From NCBI RefSeq assembly GCF_009828585.1, contig NZ_WSRZ01000030.1, positions 1 through 46,588 on the forward strand: a stretch of 46,588 nt of DNA, written 5' to 3'. The first letter of the stretch is position 1. Each line of letters opens with the position of its first letter. The notes beneath the pieces were generated by a model. That model was given only the letters and a program-made list of their open reading frames with translations, had not been told where the DNA came from and made no database searches. Source of the DNA: Shewanella litoralis. GTDB lineage: Bacteria; Pseudomonadota; Gammaproteobacteria; Enterobacterales; Shewanellaceae. This document shows, one piece after another, positions 16,818 through 25,482 of this stretch. The position numbers and the translations under genes are program-made.

Positions 16818-17585
16818 ATGCGAGCTTCATATATCCATTTATCTGTGCCCTACAAACAACAAAAAGGGGCCTCGGGCGTTAAGTTATTGCTGATTATTTT
16901 AACGACGATATTGCTCACGGTTGGCTTAACATTTTTTGTTATTCGCACGTATATTTTCCCCTCGCCAATGACTCCAGTAACCTTAAATGCCAAAGAGGAG
17001 CAAAAGTTAGATCAAAAACTAACTCAGCTCGGTTGGCAGGTCGACTCAAGGACTCAAGTGCCAAGCAGTGCCTCTGGTCACAGTAATAGAGCCAGTCAAA
17101 ACAACGCTCCCATCAATAGCAATCACACCAATGACAACCCCATCAACGACACAGGCGAGCTAACTCCTCAAGCTTATCGTGAATACGACGCCGACCTTCA
17201 GGTGTCGTTTAGTGAAAAAGAAGTGAATGCGATGATTGGTCGTAATCCTGATTTTGCCCAGCGCGTAGCGATCGATTTTTCTGATAACTTAGCCAGTGCG
17301 ACCATGCTGATCCCGATCCCCAAAGACTTTCCGGTAATGCCTGGGGAAATTTTACGGGTAAATACTGGCTTGGATATTCGTTTAGATGCGAATCGTCGCC
17401 CTGTGGTGGCATTAGTGGGTGTGAGTTTAATGGGCGTACCTATTCCCAATGCTTGGTTAGGCAATATGAAAAACGTCAATTTGGTCAGTGAGTTTGGCGA
17501 TAGAGGCTTTTGGAATACCTTCGCCGATGGTGTTGAGGATGTTCAAATTCGCGATGGCGAGTTATATATCAAGCTGCGTAAGTAG
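16818..17585 (+). CDS. Single-pass membrane protein, YpmS/DUF2140-like
   Basis: A 255-residue protein with a short cytoplasmic end, one transmembrane helix at about 22-45, an Asn/Ser-rich low-complexity linker (about 85-115), and a periplasmic domain. The domain has FSEKEVNAMIGRNPDF, PIPKDFPVMPGEILRVNTGLDI and PNAWLGNMKNVNL. The 'FSE-E-NA-I' plus 'PV-PGE-L----' pattern resembles YpmS/DUF2140-type lipid-binding-like domains, a weak match. It has its own terminator. Function unknown. Confidence 0.7.
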   Translation: MRASYIHLSVPYKQQKGASGVKLLLIILTTILLTVGLTFFVIRTYIFPSPMTPVTLNAKEEQKLDQKLTQLGWQVDSRTQVPSSASGHSNRASQNNAPINSNHTNDNPINDTGELTPQAYREYDADLQVSFSEKEVNAMIGRNPDFAQRVAIDFSDNLASATMLIPIPKDFPVMPGEILRVNTGLDIRLDANRRPVVALVGVSLMGVPIPNAWLGNMKNVNLVSEFGDRGFWNTFADGVEDVQIRDGELYIKLRK

Positions 17586-17622
17586 TAGTGATAAGTAAAT
17601 ATGCAAATGGATAAGTCTTGAT

Positions 17623-17653
17623 GACAGTGGCCCGTTATTGGCAATCCACTGTC
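17623..17653 (+). terminator. Hairpin after the membrane-protein gene
   Basis: GACAGTGG and CCACTGTC form an 8-bp stem with a 15-base loop, followed by TCTTTTC on the rightward strand. Confidence 0.55.
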
Positions 17654-17699
17654 TCTTTTCGTCTACTTTGAATTCTAATAAAGCCGTGTTCAATAAGCC

Positions 17700-17978
17700 C
17701 TAAGTGCGATAAAGCACTTTTACCACATGCCAGCCAAATTTGGTTTTAACTAAATGCGGGGTAATGAGCTCACCGTTAAAACAGACTTTATCGAATTGCG
17801 GCACCATTTGGCCCTTTTTAAACTCCCCCAAATTGCCACCATTTTTGGCCGACGGACAACTCGAGTGTTTTTTGGCTAACATATCAAATTTAGCACCTTT
17901 ATTTAGCTGTTTAATAATGTCTTCAGCTTGAGTTTGGTGTTTCACTAAAATATGTAAAGCCGCTGCCGTTTTAGCCAT
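17700..17978 (-). CDS. ppiC: Peptidyl-prolyl cis-trans isomerase C (parvulin)
   Basis: A 92-residue stand-alone cytosolic parvulin. The fold is evident from [16 protein letters not shown], then [34 protein letters not shown] and the final [12 protein letters not shown]. This is the short PpiC of gammaproteobacteria, which isomerises prolyl bonds during folding. Length and motifs match the family end to end. It is convergent with the upstream membrane-protein gene and divergent from the S9 peptidase. Confidence 0.95.
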   Translation of the reverse strand: MAKTAAALHILVKHQTQAEDIIKQLNKGAKFDMLAKKHSSCPSAKNGGNLGEFKKGQMVPQFDKVCFNGELITPHLVKTKFGWHVVKVLYRT

Positions 17979-18182
17979 GTTGATGCCTGTATTGAGGGTA
18001 AACTAGAGATAAAAAATGTCGTGGTGATTATAACTGTTTAACGACGAAATTTGGCATTATTTTCCCTACAAATACGCGTGTAACAGTTTGTAGCAGCTTA
18101 GTGATTGAACATCTGCATAAATTCTATAAAGTAACTACACAATAATAAACACACCTAAGCAAACAACAAAAAGGATAATTAG

Positions 18183-20276
18183 ATGCTTAAAAGAATCATA
18201 CCTTTATGCGTAGCGAGTGCGATGACAATGGCCACACCGATCCAAGCAGAAGAAGATAAATATATTTGGTTAGAAGACGTTGAAGGCGCTAAGCCCATGA
18301 GCTGGGTTAAGCAGCAAAATGATGTGTCTGCTGCCCATATAAAAGCCTACAAAGGCTTTGATACCTTAGTGGCTAATAGCCTTGAGATATTAAATAATAA
18401 AGAGCGGATCCCTTATGCCAGCCGCATTGGCGAGTATTTTTATAATTTTTGGAAAGACGAAACTCACACTCGCGGTATTTACCGTCGCACTACGTTAGCT
18501 GAGTACGCAAAAGCCGATCCGAAATGGGAAACCGTGCTCGACATTGATGCGCTCGGTAAAGCCGAAGGCGTTAACTGGGTTTACAAAGGCATGAACTGCC
18601 AATATCCACTCAATGAACGTTGTATGGTGTCGTTATCGCGTGGCGGCGCAGACGCAGCTGAAGTACGTGAGTTTGACCTCACCACTAAAAGCTTTGTTGA
18701 AAAAGCGCAAAAGCCATTTATGGTCAATGAAGCTAAATCGATAGTGAGTTGGATTGATAAAGATACGGTCTTTATCGGTACCGATTTTGGTGACGGTAAA
18801 AGCATGACCGACTCTGGCTACCCAAGTTTAGTGAAACTATGGAAGCGTGGTACGCCATTATCTGAAGCAAAAACCATTTTTACTGGCAGCAAGACTTCTG
18901 TAGCATCAGCGGGCTACGTTATTTTTGATGATAAAACGCCGCTTAATATCATCACCGAAAGCTTAACGTTTTATACCGCCAAACATTATGTATATCAAAA
19001 CGATAAACTGATTTCGTTACCACTCCCAGAAGATGCAGACATTAAAGGCTATTTTAAAGGCCAGTTGTATATTGAGCTAAAAAGTGAGTTAGTGACCGAC
19101 AAAGCCACGTTTAAGCAAGGTGCTGTGGTGATGACGCCTGTTGATAAACTTATTGGCCAAAAGCCAGAGTTTAGTGAATTTGTATCGCCCACTGCCAGCG
19201 CCTTTATTTCTCAAATTAGCTTCAGTAAAAGCGCCATATTTGTGACCTGGTTAGACGATGTAAAAAGTAAGCTTGTACGTTACACCCAAAATGACAAAGG
19301 CCAATGGCAAAGTGACACTGCCCCGTTTGAAGCTAATGGCACCTTAAGTGTGTTTGATGTTCAGCGAGACAGCGATGCCTTTTTTGTTGATTACACTAGC
19401 TTTTTAGAGCCATCAACCTTATATCGTTTAAACGGTAAAACGTTAAAAGCGGAAAAAGTTAAAGGCATGCCACAACAGTTTGCCGCTGATAAATTTGAAA
19501 CCAAGCAATACTTTGTGAAATCAAAAGACGGCACCAAAGTGCCTTACTTTGTGGTGATGGCCAAAGATATCAAGCTAGATGGCGGCAATCCAACGTTGCT
19601 TTATGCTTATGGCGGTTTTGAAGTGTCACGCTTACCTGCATATTCCGCTACAGTCGGTAAAAACTGGTTAGAGCAGGGCGGTGTGTATGTGTTAGCTAAT
19701 ATTCGTGGTGGTGGCGAGTATGGTCCTGCTTGGCATCAAGCGGCCTTAAAAGAAAACCGTCACAAGGCCTATGAAGATTTTGAAGCGGTTGCCGAAGACT
19801 TAGTTGCGCGTAACATTACTACAAGCCAGCATTTAGGTATTCAAGGTGGCAGTAATGGTGGCTTATTAATGGGCGCAGCGTTCACTCGTCGTCCTGATCT
19901 ATATAACGCTGTGGTATGCCAAGTGCCATTATTAGACATGAAGCGTTATAACAAGCTGTTGGCAGGGGCCAGTTGGATGGGCGAATACGGTAATCCTGAT
20001 ATTGCCGAAGAGTGGCAATACATTAAAACGTACTCGCCTTATCATAACTTAAAGCAAGGTGTGAATTACCCTAAAGTGTTCTTTACCACTTCAACTCGTG
20101 ATGACCGTGTTCATCCAGCGCATGCACGTAAAATGGTGGCTAAAATGGAAGGTATGGGCATTGATGTGCTGTACTACGAAAACATTGAAGGTGGCCATGC
20201 CGGTGCAGCGGATAATACTCAAGCTGCCGAGCTAAGCTCAATGGTTTATGCGTATTTAATGCAGCAACTACGTTAA
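18183..20276 (+). CDS. Periplasmic prolyl oligopeptidase, S9A family
   Basis: A 697-residue protein with a Sec signal peptide (about 1-22, ending IQA). A seven-bladed propeller domain follows (to about 420), then an alpha/beta-hydrolase catalytic domain. The nucleophile is in GGSNGGLLMG near residue 557, the Asp in STRDDRVHP near 640 and the His in EGGHAGAAD near 671. It cleaves short peptides after proline or a related residue. The signal peptide points to periplasmic peptide use. The start ATG has AAGGATAATTAG in front. It is monocistronic with a strong terminator. Confidence 0.93.
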   Translation: MLKRIIPLCVASAMTMATPIQAEEDKYIWLEDVEGAKPMSWVKQQNDVSAAHIKAYKGFDTLVANSLEILNNKERIPYASRIGEYFYNFWKDETHTRGIYRRTTLAEYAKADPKWETVLDIDALGKAEGVNWVYKGMNCQYPLNERCMVSLSRGGADAAEVREFDLTTKSFVEKAQKPFMVNEAKSIVSWIDKDTVFIGTDFGDGKSMTDSGYPSLVKLWKRGTPLSEAKTIFTGSKTSVASAGYVIFDDKTPLNIITESLTFYTAKHYVYQNDKLISLPLPEDADIKGYFKGQLYIELKSELVTDKATFKQGAVVMTPVDKLIGQKPEFSEFVSPTASAFISQISFSKSAIFVTWLDDVKSKLVRYTQNDKGQWQSDTAPFEANGTLSVFDVQRDSDAFFVDYTSFLEPSTLYRLNGKTLKAEKVKGMPQQFAADKFETKQYFVKSKDGTKVPYFVVMAKDIKLDGGNPTLLYAYGGFEVSRLPAYSATVGKNWLEQGGVYVLANIRGGGEYGPAWHQAALKENRHKAYEDFEAVAEDLVARNITTSQHLGIQGGSNGGLLMGAAFTRRPDLYNAVVCQVPLLDMKRYNKLLAGASWMGEYGNPDIAEEWQYIKTYSPYHNLKQGVNYPKVFFTTSTRDDRVHPAHARKMVAKMEGMGIDVLYYENIEGGHAGAADNTQAAELSSMVYAYLMQQLR

Positions 20277-20322
20277 CGTTTCACATTGAATATTAAGTTA
20301 GTATCATAAACGTTCATAAAAT

Positions 20323-20352
20323 AAAGGGCCCCGTATAAACGAGGCCCTTTTT
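20323..20352 (+). terminator. Terminator of the S9 peptidase gene
   Basis: AAAGGGCC and GGCCCTTT form the stem around a 12-base loop, followed by TT on the rightward strand after the peptidase stop. Confidence 0.8.
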
Positions 20353-20367
20353 GTTGGGGTAAAGATT

Positions 20368-20397
20368 AAAAAAAGCCGCAGCTATGAGCCTGCGGCT
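20368..20397 (-). terminator. Terminator of the lipoprotein/cytochrome pair
   Basis: On the leftward strand AGCCGCAG, an 8-base loop and CTGCGGCT are followed by a run of seven T. It closes the leftward cytochrome-lipoprotein operon. Confidence 0.85.
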
Positions 20398-20455
20398 GAG
20401 GTCCAAGTTTAGTTAGTTGAACTGGCAATGTTCCTAACTAAAGTGGGGGGAATCA

Positions 20456-21034
20456 TCATTCGTCTGCGGCAATAAGGGTGATTTCATTGCTGGCAATCGA
20501 ACCATGAATTTGAACCGCAACTTTAAACACTTCGACTGCGCCGGCAGCGGCTTTACTGCCAAGGTCGAGGTCGGTTGCATCAAAGGTATACTTTCCTTCT
20601 ACATCAGTTTCTTGAAGTAGGCCGACACAATTGTCGCTGTCGGTTTTATCGCACTTGAAGCTTTGCGTTACATGCCAGCGCTTCCAGGCTTTTGGCTTAA
20701 TGGAAGGCGATGCTGGGTCTGGGTAGCCAAAATACACAATGTCATAATCGCTGGCATTGGTAATGGCTTTACCGTCGGCATTAGTCAATGTGAACGTTAA
20801 TGCTCCTGTTGCCGCATCAAATGAGTCAAGCTGCATCGATATGTCGGTTGCTTCATCAACAGGAACGCCTTCACTCACAGGATCGACAACCACTGGTGGT
20901 ACAACAACGACAGGTGGCGTCACCACGACAGGTGGCTCAACGGTAATGATGTCGTCGTCATCATCGTTATCACTGCCACAACCAAAGATTAGCAAGCTAC
21001 TGGCTAAAATGGCGCTAAGATATTTGATCTTCAT
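20456..21034 (-). CDS. Lipoprotein with Asp-rich and Pro/Val-repeat linker, partner of the cytochrome
   Basis: A 192-residue lipoprotein (LIFGC, acylated Cys19). An acidic run (DNDDDDD) follows, then short PPVVV repeats that act as a stiff spacer. The folded domain (from about 65) looks like a beta-sandwich (LDSFDAATGALTFTLTNADGKAI), with a Cys pair near KCDKTDSDNCVG. Similar domains occur N-terminally in Shewanella outer-membrane multihaem cytochromes, but no CxxCH is present here. It lies 10 bases after the diheme cytochrome gene and shares its terminator, so the products probably work together at the cell surface or periplasm. Confidence 0.75.
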   Translation of the reverse strand: MKIKYLSAILASSLLIFGCGSDNDDDDDIITVEPPVVVTPPVVVVPPVVVDPVSEGVPVDEATDISMQLDSFDAATGALTFTLTNADGKAITNASDYDIVYFGYPDPASPSIKPKAWKRWHVTQSFKCDKTDSDNCVGLLQETDVEGKYTFDATDLDLGSKAAAGAVEVFKVAVQIHGSIASNEITLIAADE

Positions 21035-21044
21035 GATGCGCTCC

Positions 21045-21866
21045 TTAATTGAAATGCCCTGTATGACAAGTAGTACATTCCATATCAGTTTTCACGCTGG
21101 CAGCTGAGCCCATTGTTGAACTTACGCCATGGCATGACTGGCAAGCTTGTGCTTCTACTGACGGCTTAGCGATGGTTAATGCTGAAATATCTTCTCCGCC
21201 GTAAGCACGATTAAGTAAATCAACAATATAGTAAGCCATACTGGCAGAGAGGCGTTTGCAACGTTCGCCTTTTAAGGCAAATTCTTTACCTGACGCGGCA
21301 GACCAGTTGCTGATTGATGAGTGACACAAAGGACTATTTGCAATTGAGGTTGTACCCACTTCAAGCGATTTAGCTTCGGTAGAACCAATGCCCGCTATAA
21401 ATTCGGCAGAAGATAATGGCAGATCTGCGGTTTCGTAGTAGCGGAATGATGCGCCAATAATGGCATTATTTTGACCGTTAATATCGTCGAGAATATTAAT
21501 CAACATTCCGGCAGCATTCAGGTTGCCACATAAGGTCCCCTGGCCGACAACGCCTGCCCAACCGTAACCTGCTAATGCAGTAGGGATAGTGGCAAATTTA
21601 GAGGCATCGGCACTGGCTGATGTTGATAGCATATTGATAATGGCGTGAAATACCTGGTGCATACAGCCGCCGCCTGTTTCATAAGCAAGCTTTGCAGTTG
21701 CCATAGCATCTAGTGGTATATATTTTAACTTTTCACCTAATGCTAAGGTGTAGTTACCATCTGCGTCTGTGGCAGCAAAAGCGGAAGTCCCTAATAAGGT
21801 GGCTCCAGCAGCGGCGGTGCTAATACCAATAATCTGTGTCAATGCTTGACGTCTGTTTATGCTCAT
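21045..21866 (-). CDS. Diheme c-type cytochrome with a twin-arginine-like signal
   Basis: A 273-residue protein. The N-terminus MSINRRQALTQIIGIS has a twin-arginine followed by a hydrophobic Ala/Gly-rich core, ending near TSAFA. The middle ~190 residues match nothing I know. The last ~40 residues hold two CxxCH haem motifs, CQSCH and CTTCH. The start is the ATG at 21866, with AAAGGG 8 bases upstream, rather than the GTG at 21875. Haem attachment happens in the periplasm after Sec export, so a Tat-type leader on a c-type cytochrome is unusual. It suggests a large pre-folded or cofactor-bearing domain, or the RR is incidental. It heads an operon with a lipoprotein. Confidence 0.75.
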   Translation of the reverse strand: MSINRRQALTQIIGISTAAAGATLLGTSAFAATDADGNYTLALGEKLKYIPLDAMATAKLAYETGGGCMHQVFHAIINMLSTSASADASKFATIPTALAGYGWAGVVGQGTLCGNLNAAGMLINILDDINGQNNAIIGASFRYYETADLPLSSAEFIAGIGSTEAKSLEVGTTSIANSPLCHSSISNWSAASGKEFALKGERCKRLSASMAYYIVDLLNRAYGGEDISALTIAKPSVEAQACQSCHGVSSTMGSAASVKTDMECTTCHTGHFN

Positions 21867-22169
21867 AATAATCACCCTTTACTCATCGTTATTTTATTAT
21901 TCCCAATCGTAGGTGTTGGGAGCTATAGAGCCGTTAGCAAAATCTGCTTAACAACTTGATGGGGTAACAATAAGTGATGGAGTGATTAATGGTGTGATTC
22001 AAAGCAGATAAAAGCAGTGGTTTTAAAAATACTAAGAATGTGATTATTGCAGCAGTTAATTGACGACAAAATTGCATAAAATGAATATGAAATGTGACTT
22101 ATATCGCCTTATTTATCACATTTACGGTTATTTGAGGGTAAATCTACTCATTTTAATTCCGGTAAATTG

Positions 22170-22185
22170 AGTGACATTGCTCACG
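22170..22185. promoter_or_regulatory. CRP-like site in the divergent intergenic region
   Basis: AGTGA-CATTGC-TCACG matches the TGTGA-N6-TCACA consensus at eight of ten positions, with the correct 6-base spacing. It lies in the 457-base region (21867-22323) between the leftward cytochrome operon and the rightward regulator gene, 139 bases before the latter. CRP controls many anaerobic respiration genes in Shewanella. I see no other firm element in this AT-rich region. Confidence 0.4.
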
Positions 22186-22323
22186 GATTGATGAGATTGT
22201 AAATTTAAACACTGACTTTTGATAAGGAATAAAGCGCTTAGATATCAGGATCACAGAATTCATCAGATTTTTTGCATACACTGTAATTGTCGACTTTTGA
22301 GTTACTTATTGAGGCAATCAAAA

Positions 22324-23124
22324 ATGCAATTGGGCCATTGTAGGTTCGATATTGGCAAAGGGGATTTGATTAACCAAGACACTGGTGTGGTGTGGCATCT
22401 TCCTCGAGCAGAATTACATGTACTGACATTATTGGTGGAGTATCAAGGCAAAGTCGTGGCTAAACCATTACTAGAGTCGGGCCATGAAGATGACTCACAA
22501 TTAAGTTCGGCATCGGTATCCCGAGCTATTTTTACCCTACGCTCATTTCTTGGCCCACAATATGAAACGCTGATTGAAACAGTAAAAGGCCAGGGCTACT
22601 TGCTTAGGCCTCATCGTGCCCGTAAACATGCCGACAATTCATGGTTAAAAACATTGATTAAACCACTGCAAATTTTGCTGGTGGTGATTGCCCTTGTTAG
22701 CGTGTTACTCGCTGTATTGTGGTGGTTTAATCAAGCCTCAGAGTCGGTTAGCCCTGCTTTACCCTTAAGCGTAGAAACCATCACCTTAACCTCTGGTCAG
22801 CAAGTTGACCTCATTTTATATTCGCCTTCCAAAACCAATAACGAGCTGCTTATAGAGCAAAGTCAGCAGTTAATTCAAGGTTTACAATTATGCCCGGTAA
22901 CAATATGGACTCGTGTTTTTTTATCATTATCGCACGACAAGCAAGTGCTCAATATTACCCTTAGAGGAGATCATTATGGCCAATCCCTTATCCGTAATCT
23001 AAAAATTAGTGATTTGCGTCAGCCAAAGCAATTTGTGACACCGCAGTGGTTAGAAAAATTGAATATTTGCAGTACTTCAAGTGGCCAAATCACGTTATCA
23101 AGTCGGTCACGAGGAGGTGAGTAA
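22324..23124 (+). CDS. ToxR/CadC-like membrane-bound winged-helix regulator
   Basis: The 266-residue product has an N-terminal OmpR-type winged helix (1-97), with LPRAELHVLTLLVEYQGKVV and the terminal wing TVKGQGYLLRP. One transmembrane helix spans about 115-136. The periplasmic domain is about 125 residues with two cysteines (LCPVTIW and NICSTSS) that could form a sensing disulfide. The ATG at 22324 is preferred over earlier in-frame starts because GAGG lies 9 bases upstream and the preceding residues are not wHTH-like. The stop codon is immediately followed by the ATG of a small membrane partner, the arrangement seen for ToxR-ToxS and CadC-FidL-like pairs. It may control the divergent cytochrome operon. 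Confidence 0.83.
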   Translation: MQLGHCRFDIGKGDLINQDTGVVWHLPRAELHVLTLLVEYQGKVVAKPLLESGHEDDSQLSSASVSRAIFTLRSFLGPQYETLIETVKGQGYLLRPHRARKHADNSWLKTLIKPLQILLVVIALVSVLLAVLWWFNQASESVSPALPLSVETITLTSGQQVDLILYSPSKTNNELLIEQSQQLIQGLQLCPVTIWTRVFLSLSHDKQVLNITLRGDHYGQSLIRNLKISDLRQPKQFVTPQWLEKLNICSTSSGQITLSSRSRGGE

Positions 23125-23643
23125 ATGACCAGAAAAGGATTATGGGCCATCAATATTACGATACTGGCGTGCTTACTTGGCTGCGTAGGAGCAATATACT
23201 CACTGACATCAAAGCCGGCTAATTTTATGCTCAGTTGTAGCTCTGAATTATTTAATCATCAAGCAGGCAAGGCCGACAGTGACCACTACTTACTGGTCGA
23301 TTTGGTCTCTAAAGATGGTTTAGCCCAAATTAACTATCGCTATTATGATTTACAGGGTAACTCCGCGGGGACGTTATCGATGACAGGGAAAATGAATAAG
23401 ATAGATACAGAGCGGCAGATGTTTGATATTTCAGTGACCACCAAACATGAATACGTGGGAGCGAAAGATCAAGTGACGCCAGAGCATTACGAGTATTTGT
23501 CTTATATCAGTGGCCTTAATCTTAATCAAAGCGGTATGCATTCATTAAGCGTGCAAGTGCTTGAACGTGATGAAACCAAAGACTATGCAGTGGTACTATT
23601 TCAACCCAGTAATACCGTGTGCGGTTGTCGTTTAGTAAATTGA
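23125..23643 (+). CDS. FidL-like membrane-anchored partner of the ToxR-like regulator
   Basis: A 172-residue protein with an N-terminal membrane anchor (about 6-28) and a periplasmic domain. The domain starts FMLSCSSELFNHQ and shows alternating beta-strands (YRYYDLQGNSAGTLSMTGKM), similar to FidL-like proteins found next to CadC-like regulators. It ends VCGCRLVN. GAGGAGGT precedes the ATG, and the start touches the regulator stop codon, so the two are co-translated. It probably tunes the regulator's periplasmic domain. The family link is by resemblance and position. Confidence 0.72.
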   Translation: MTRKGLWAINITILACLLGCVGAIYSLTSKPANFMLSCSSELFNHQAGKADSDHYLLVDLVSKDGLAQINYRYYDLQGNSAGTLSMTGKMNKIDTERQMFDISVTTKHEYVGAKDQVTPEHYEYLSYISGLNLNQSGMHSLSVQVLERDETKDYAVVLFQPSNTVCGCRLVN

Positions 23644-23653
23644 TGACAAAATA

Positions 23654-23688
23654 AAAAAGGCCGATGCAATTAATGCATCGGCCTTTTT
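23654..23688. terminator. Bidirectional intrinsic terminator
   Basis: AAAAAGGCCGATGCA, loop ATTAA, and the exact complement TGCATCGGCCTTTTT form a 15-bp stem between the convergent FidL-like and satP genes. Confidence 0.9.
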
Positions 23689-23737
23689 GTGACTTAAATT
23701 TAGCTTATGCCTGAGTGGTGATTAACGTTGCCAATGC

Positions 23738-24367
23738 TTATGCGTTAACTGAGTGTAGTGTCACTGGCTCAGCTTCAACTTGTAATGGCTTAATATCAGC
23801 TTTTACTTGAGTTAATTCACCTACGGGTAAAATAGTACGGCCATATTCAGCGTTAAGCACTTGTGCCATGGCAAAGTAAATGGCACTGGCACCACAAATA
23901 ATGCCTTCAAAACCTGCAATGGTGCCGATTAATTCGTTGCCAGTAAAATCGCGTATAGCAAGTAAGAAAAATAATACGGTTAATGAAGCAAAAACAAATT
24001 GTTTAGCACGTGGGTAGCGTAATGATCCTACAAACATAAAGGCAGTAAATGTGCCCCATAATGTTAAATACCAGCCCATAAAGTGTGCCGGACTTGCGGC
24101 AACCCCCATGTTTGGCATTAAAATCAATCCGACTAAGGTTAACCAAAATAAGCCGTATGAAGTAAACGCAGTAGTACCAAAAGTATCACCACGCATAAAA
24201 CACATCATACCGACGATAACCTGACCAATGCCGCCATAAAAAATCCCCATCGCAAGGATCATCGAATCAATTGGAAAATAACCCGCATTATGAATGTTAA
24301 GCAGTATGGTGGTCATGCCAAAGCCCATTAAGCCTAATGGTGCCGGATTTGCAAATTTTGAAGACAT
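23738..24367 (-). CDS. satP: Acetate/succinate permease of the GPR1/FUN34/YaaH family
   Basis: A 209-residue protein with six transmembrane helices. The family signature NPAPLGLMGFGMTT begins at residue 7 and is followed by NIHNAGYF. The later segments GGIGQVIVGMM and FTSYGLFWL are also typical. SatP-type channels take up acetate and succinate with protons. The length matches the family. It is monocistronic, convergent with the regulator pair. Confidence 0.92.
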   Translation of the reverse strand: MSSKFANPAPLGLMGFGMTTILLNIHNAGYFPIDSMILAMGIFYGGIGQVIVGMMCFMRGDTFGTTAFTSYGLFWLTLVGLILMPNMGVAASPAHFMGWYLTLWGTFTAFMFVGSLRYPRAKQFVFASLTVLFFLLAIRDFTGNELIGTIAGFEGIICGASAIYFAMAQVLNAEYGRTILPVGELTQVKADIKPLQVEAEPVTLHSVNA

Positions 24368-24579
24368 GGTGTTCCCTTAGTGGAAAGTTCAACAGCTCAT
24401 ACCGCCGTTGAAGTTTAATCAGTGCCCTTATTGGGCAAGGCGCGCATTTTAGAGAAAGGCTACTTAGGTAGCAATAACCCGAAATGAATACCCCGCACAA
24501 ACCCAAATATCAATAAAACTATTTAAAAACAGTGGCTTAATTTTTTATTTATTGAAAGTTATTTGATGCGGTCAATCTC

Positions 24580-24762
24580 ATGGTAATAAGTCTTTTAAAT
24601 TCAGTTGGATACAAAATGGCTTACGGGTTGGGTGATTTACCCCTAGTCATTTTGATTGGTGTGACAATACTCAAAAACAGCAAGTTAAGCGCAACTCAAA
24701 AGGCCATATTAGTATGGATAATTATGGCAATTTTTGTGATCGAAACAGCACTACTCCGCTAA
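24580..24762 (+). CDS. Possible small two-helix membrane protein
   Basis: A 60-residue frame with two hydrophobic stretches (GDLPLVILIGVTIL and AILVWIIMAIFVIETALL) joined by a short basic turn. That arrangement looks like a real small membrane protein rather than noise. No strong ribosome binding site precedes the ATG, and no family is known to me. It is uncertain. Confidence 0.4.
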   Translation: MVISLLNSVGYKMAYGLGDLPLVILIGVTILKNSKLSATQKAILVWIIMAIFVIETALLR

Positions 24763-24928
24763 GTGTGCTTGCGCTTGCAAAAATATTAATTGCTTTCGAT
24801 TTGAATGAAATTTCATCGACACCAACCACTTTTTAAAAGACGTTTTGTGTGAATTGTGTTCTAGGGCACAGACGAGATTTATGGTGATAGATAGTCTGTA
24901 GTAAGAGTTATTTCTCAACGGAGGCGCT

Positions 24929-25435
24929 ATGCAACATAAGTTTATTACAACCGTATTGGGCACATTAAAGCCTAATTTATTGCAATCGTTGGCTCAGGTT
25001 AGCCGTGAAATGGGTGCAAGTTGGGAAACCAGTAAAGTGATTAAGCTTGATGGCCAATTTGTGGCGATGATGCGGGTTATGATTGATTCCGATAAAGAAG
25101 TGGCGTTGAAGCAAACCTTAGAACAACAGTTTAGCCAACTGACTTTTGTTTATGCAGAATATGCCCATGAGGCTATTCATTTATCTGCCGAATGTAAGCT
25201 GACTTTAGATTGTAATGATCGCTCAGGCTTAACCCATGACATGAATGAAATTTTAAATGATCTTGAAATCAGTGTTGATCATCAGGAATGTTACCGGGTT
25301 CAAGTTACCAGTTTAGGTAAAACCGTTTACAGCGCTAAATTAACATTAAGATTACCTGAGAACGTCACCATTGCATTACTGATATCTCAGCTTGAAACCT
25401 TAAGTGACAATATCCGAATTGAGGTCGCCGAATAA
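24929..25435 (+). CDS. ACT-domain protein, GcvR-like
   Basis: A 168-residue protein with two ACT domains. The first runs from about residue 5 (ITTVLGTLKPNLLQSLAQVSREMGASWETSKVIKL). The second starts about residue 90 (LDCNDRSGLTHDMNEILNDLEISVDHQ). This is the layout of GcvR, the glycine-cleavage repressor accessory protein, and of short paralogues. GGAGG lies 4 bases before the ATG. No glycine-cleavage genes are nearby, so the GcvR role is not supported by context; it may be a stand-alone ACT sensor. Confidence 0.8.
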   Translation: MQHKFITTVLGTLKPNLLQSLAQVSREMGASWETSKVIKLDGQFVAMMRVMIDSDKEVALKQTLEQQFSQLTFVYAEYAHEAIHLSAECKLTLDCNDRSGLTHDMNEILNDLEISVDHQECYRVQVTSLGKTVYSAKLTLRLPENVTIALLISQLETLSDNIRIEVAE

Positions 25436-25459
25436 CATAAAGTAGTTGTTTAGTTTGAT

Positions 25460-25482
25460 GGTGTTTAGATTAGCTAAACACC
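25460..25482. terminator. Hairpin between convergent genes
   Basis: GGTGTTTAG, loop ATTAG, CTAAACACC. The 9-bp stem overlaps the last codons of the diguanylate cyclase gene and has no T-run, so it may be weak. Confidence 0.45.
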
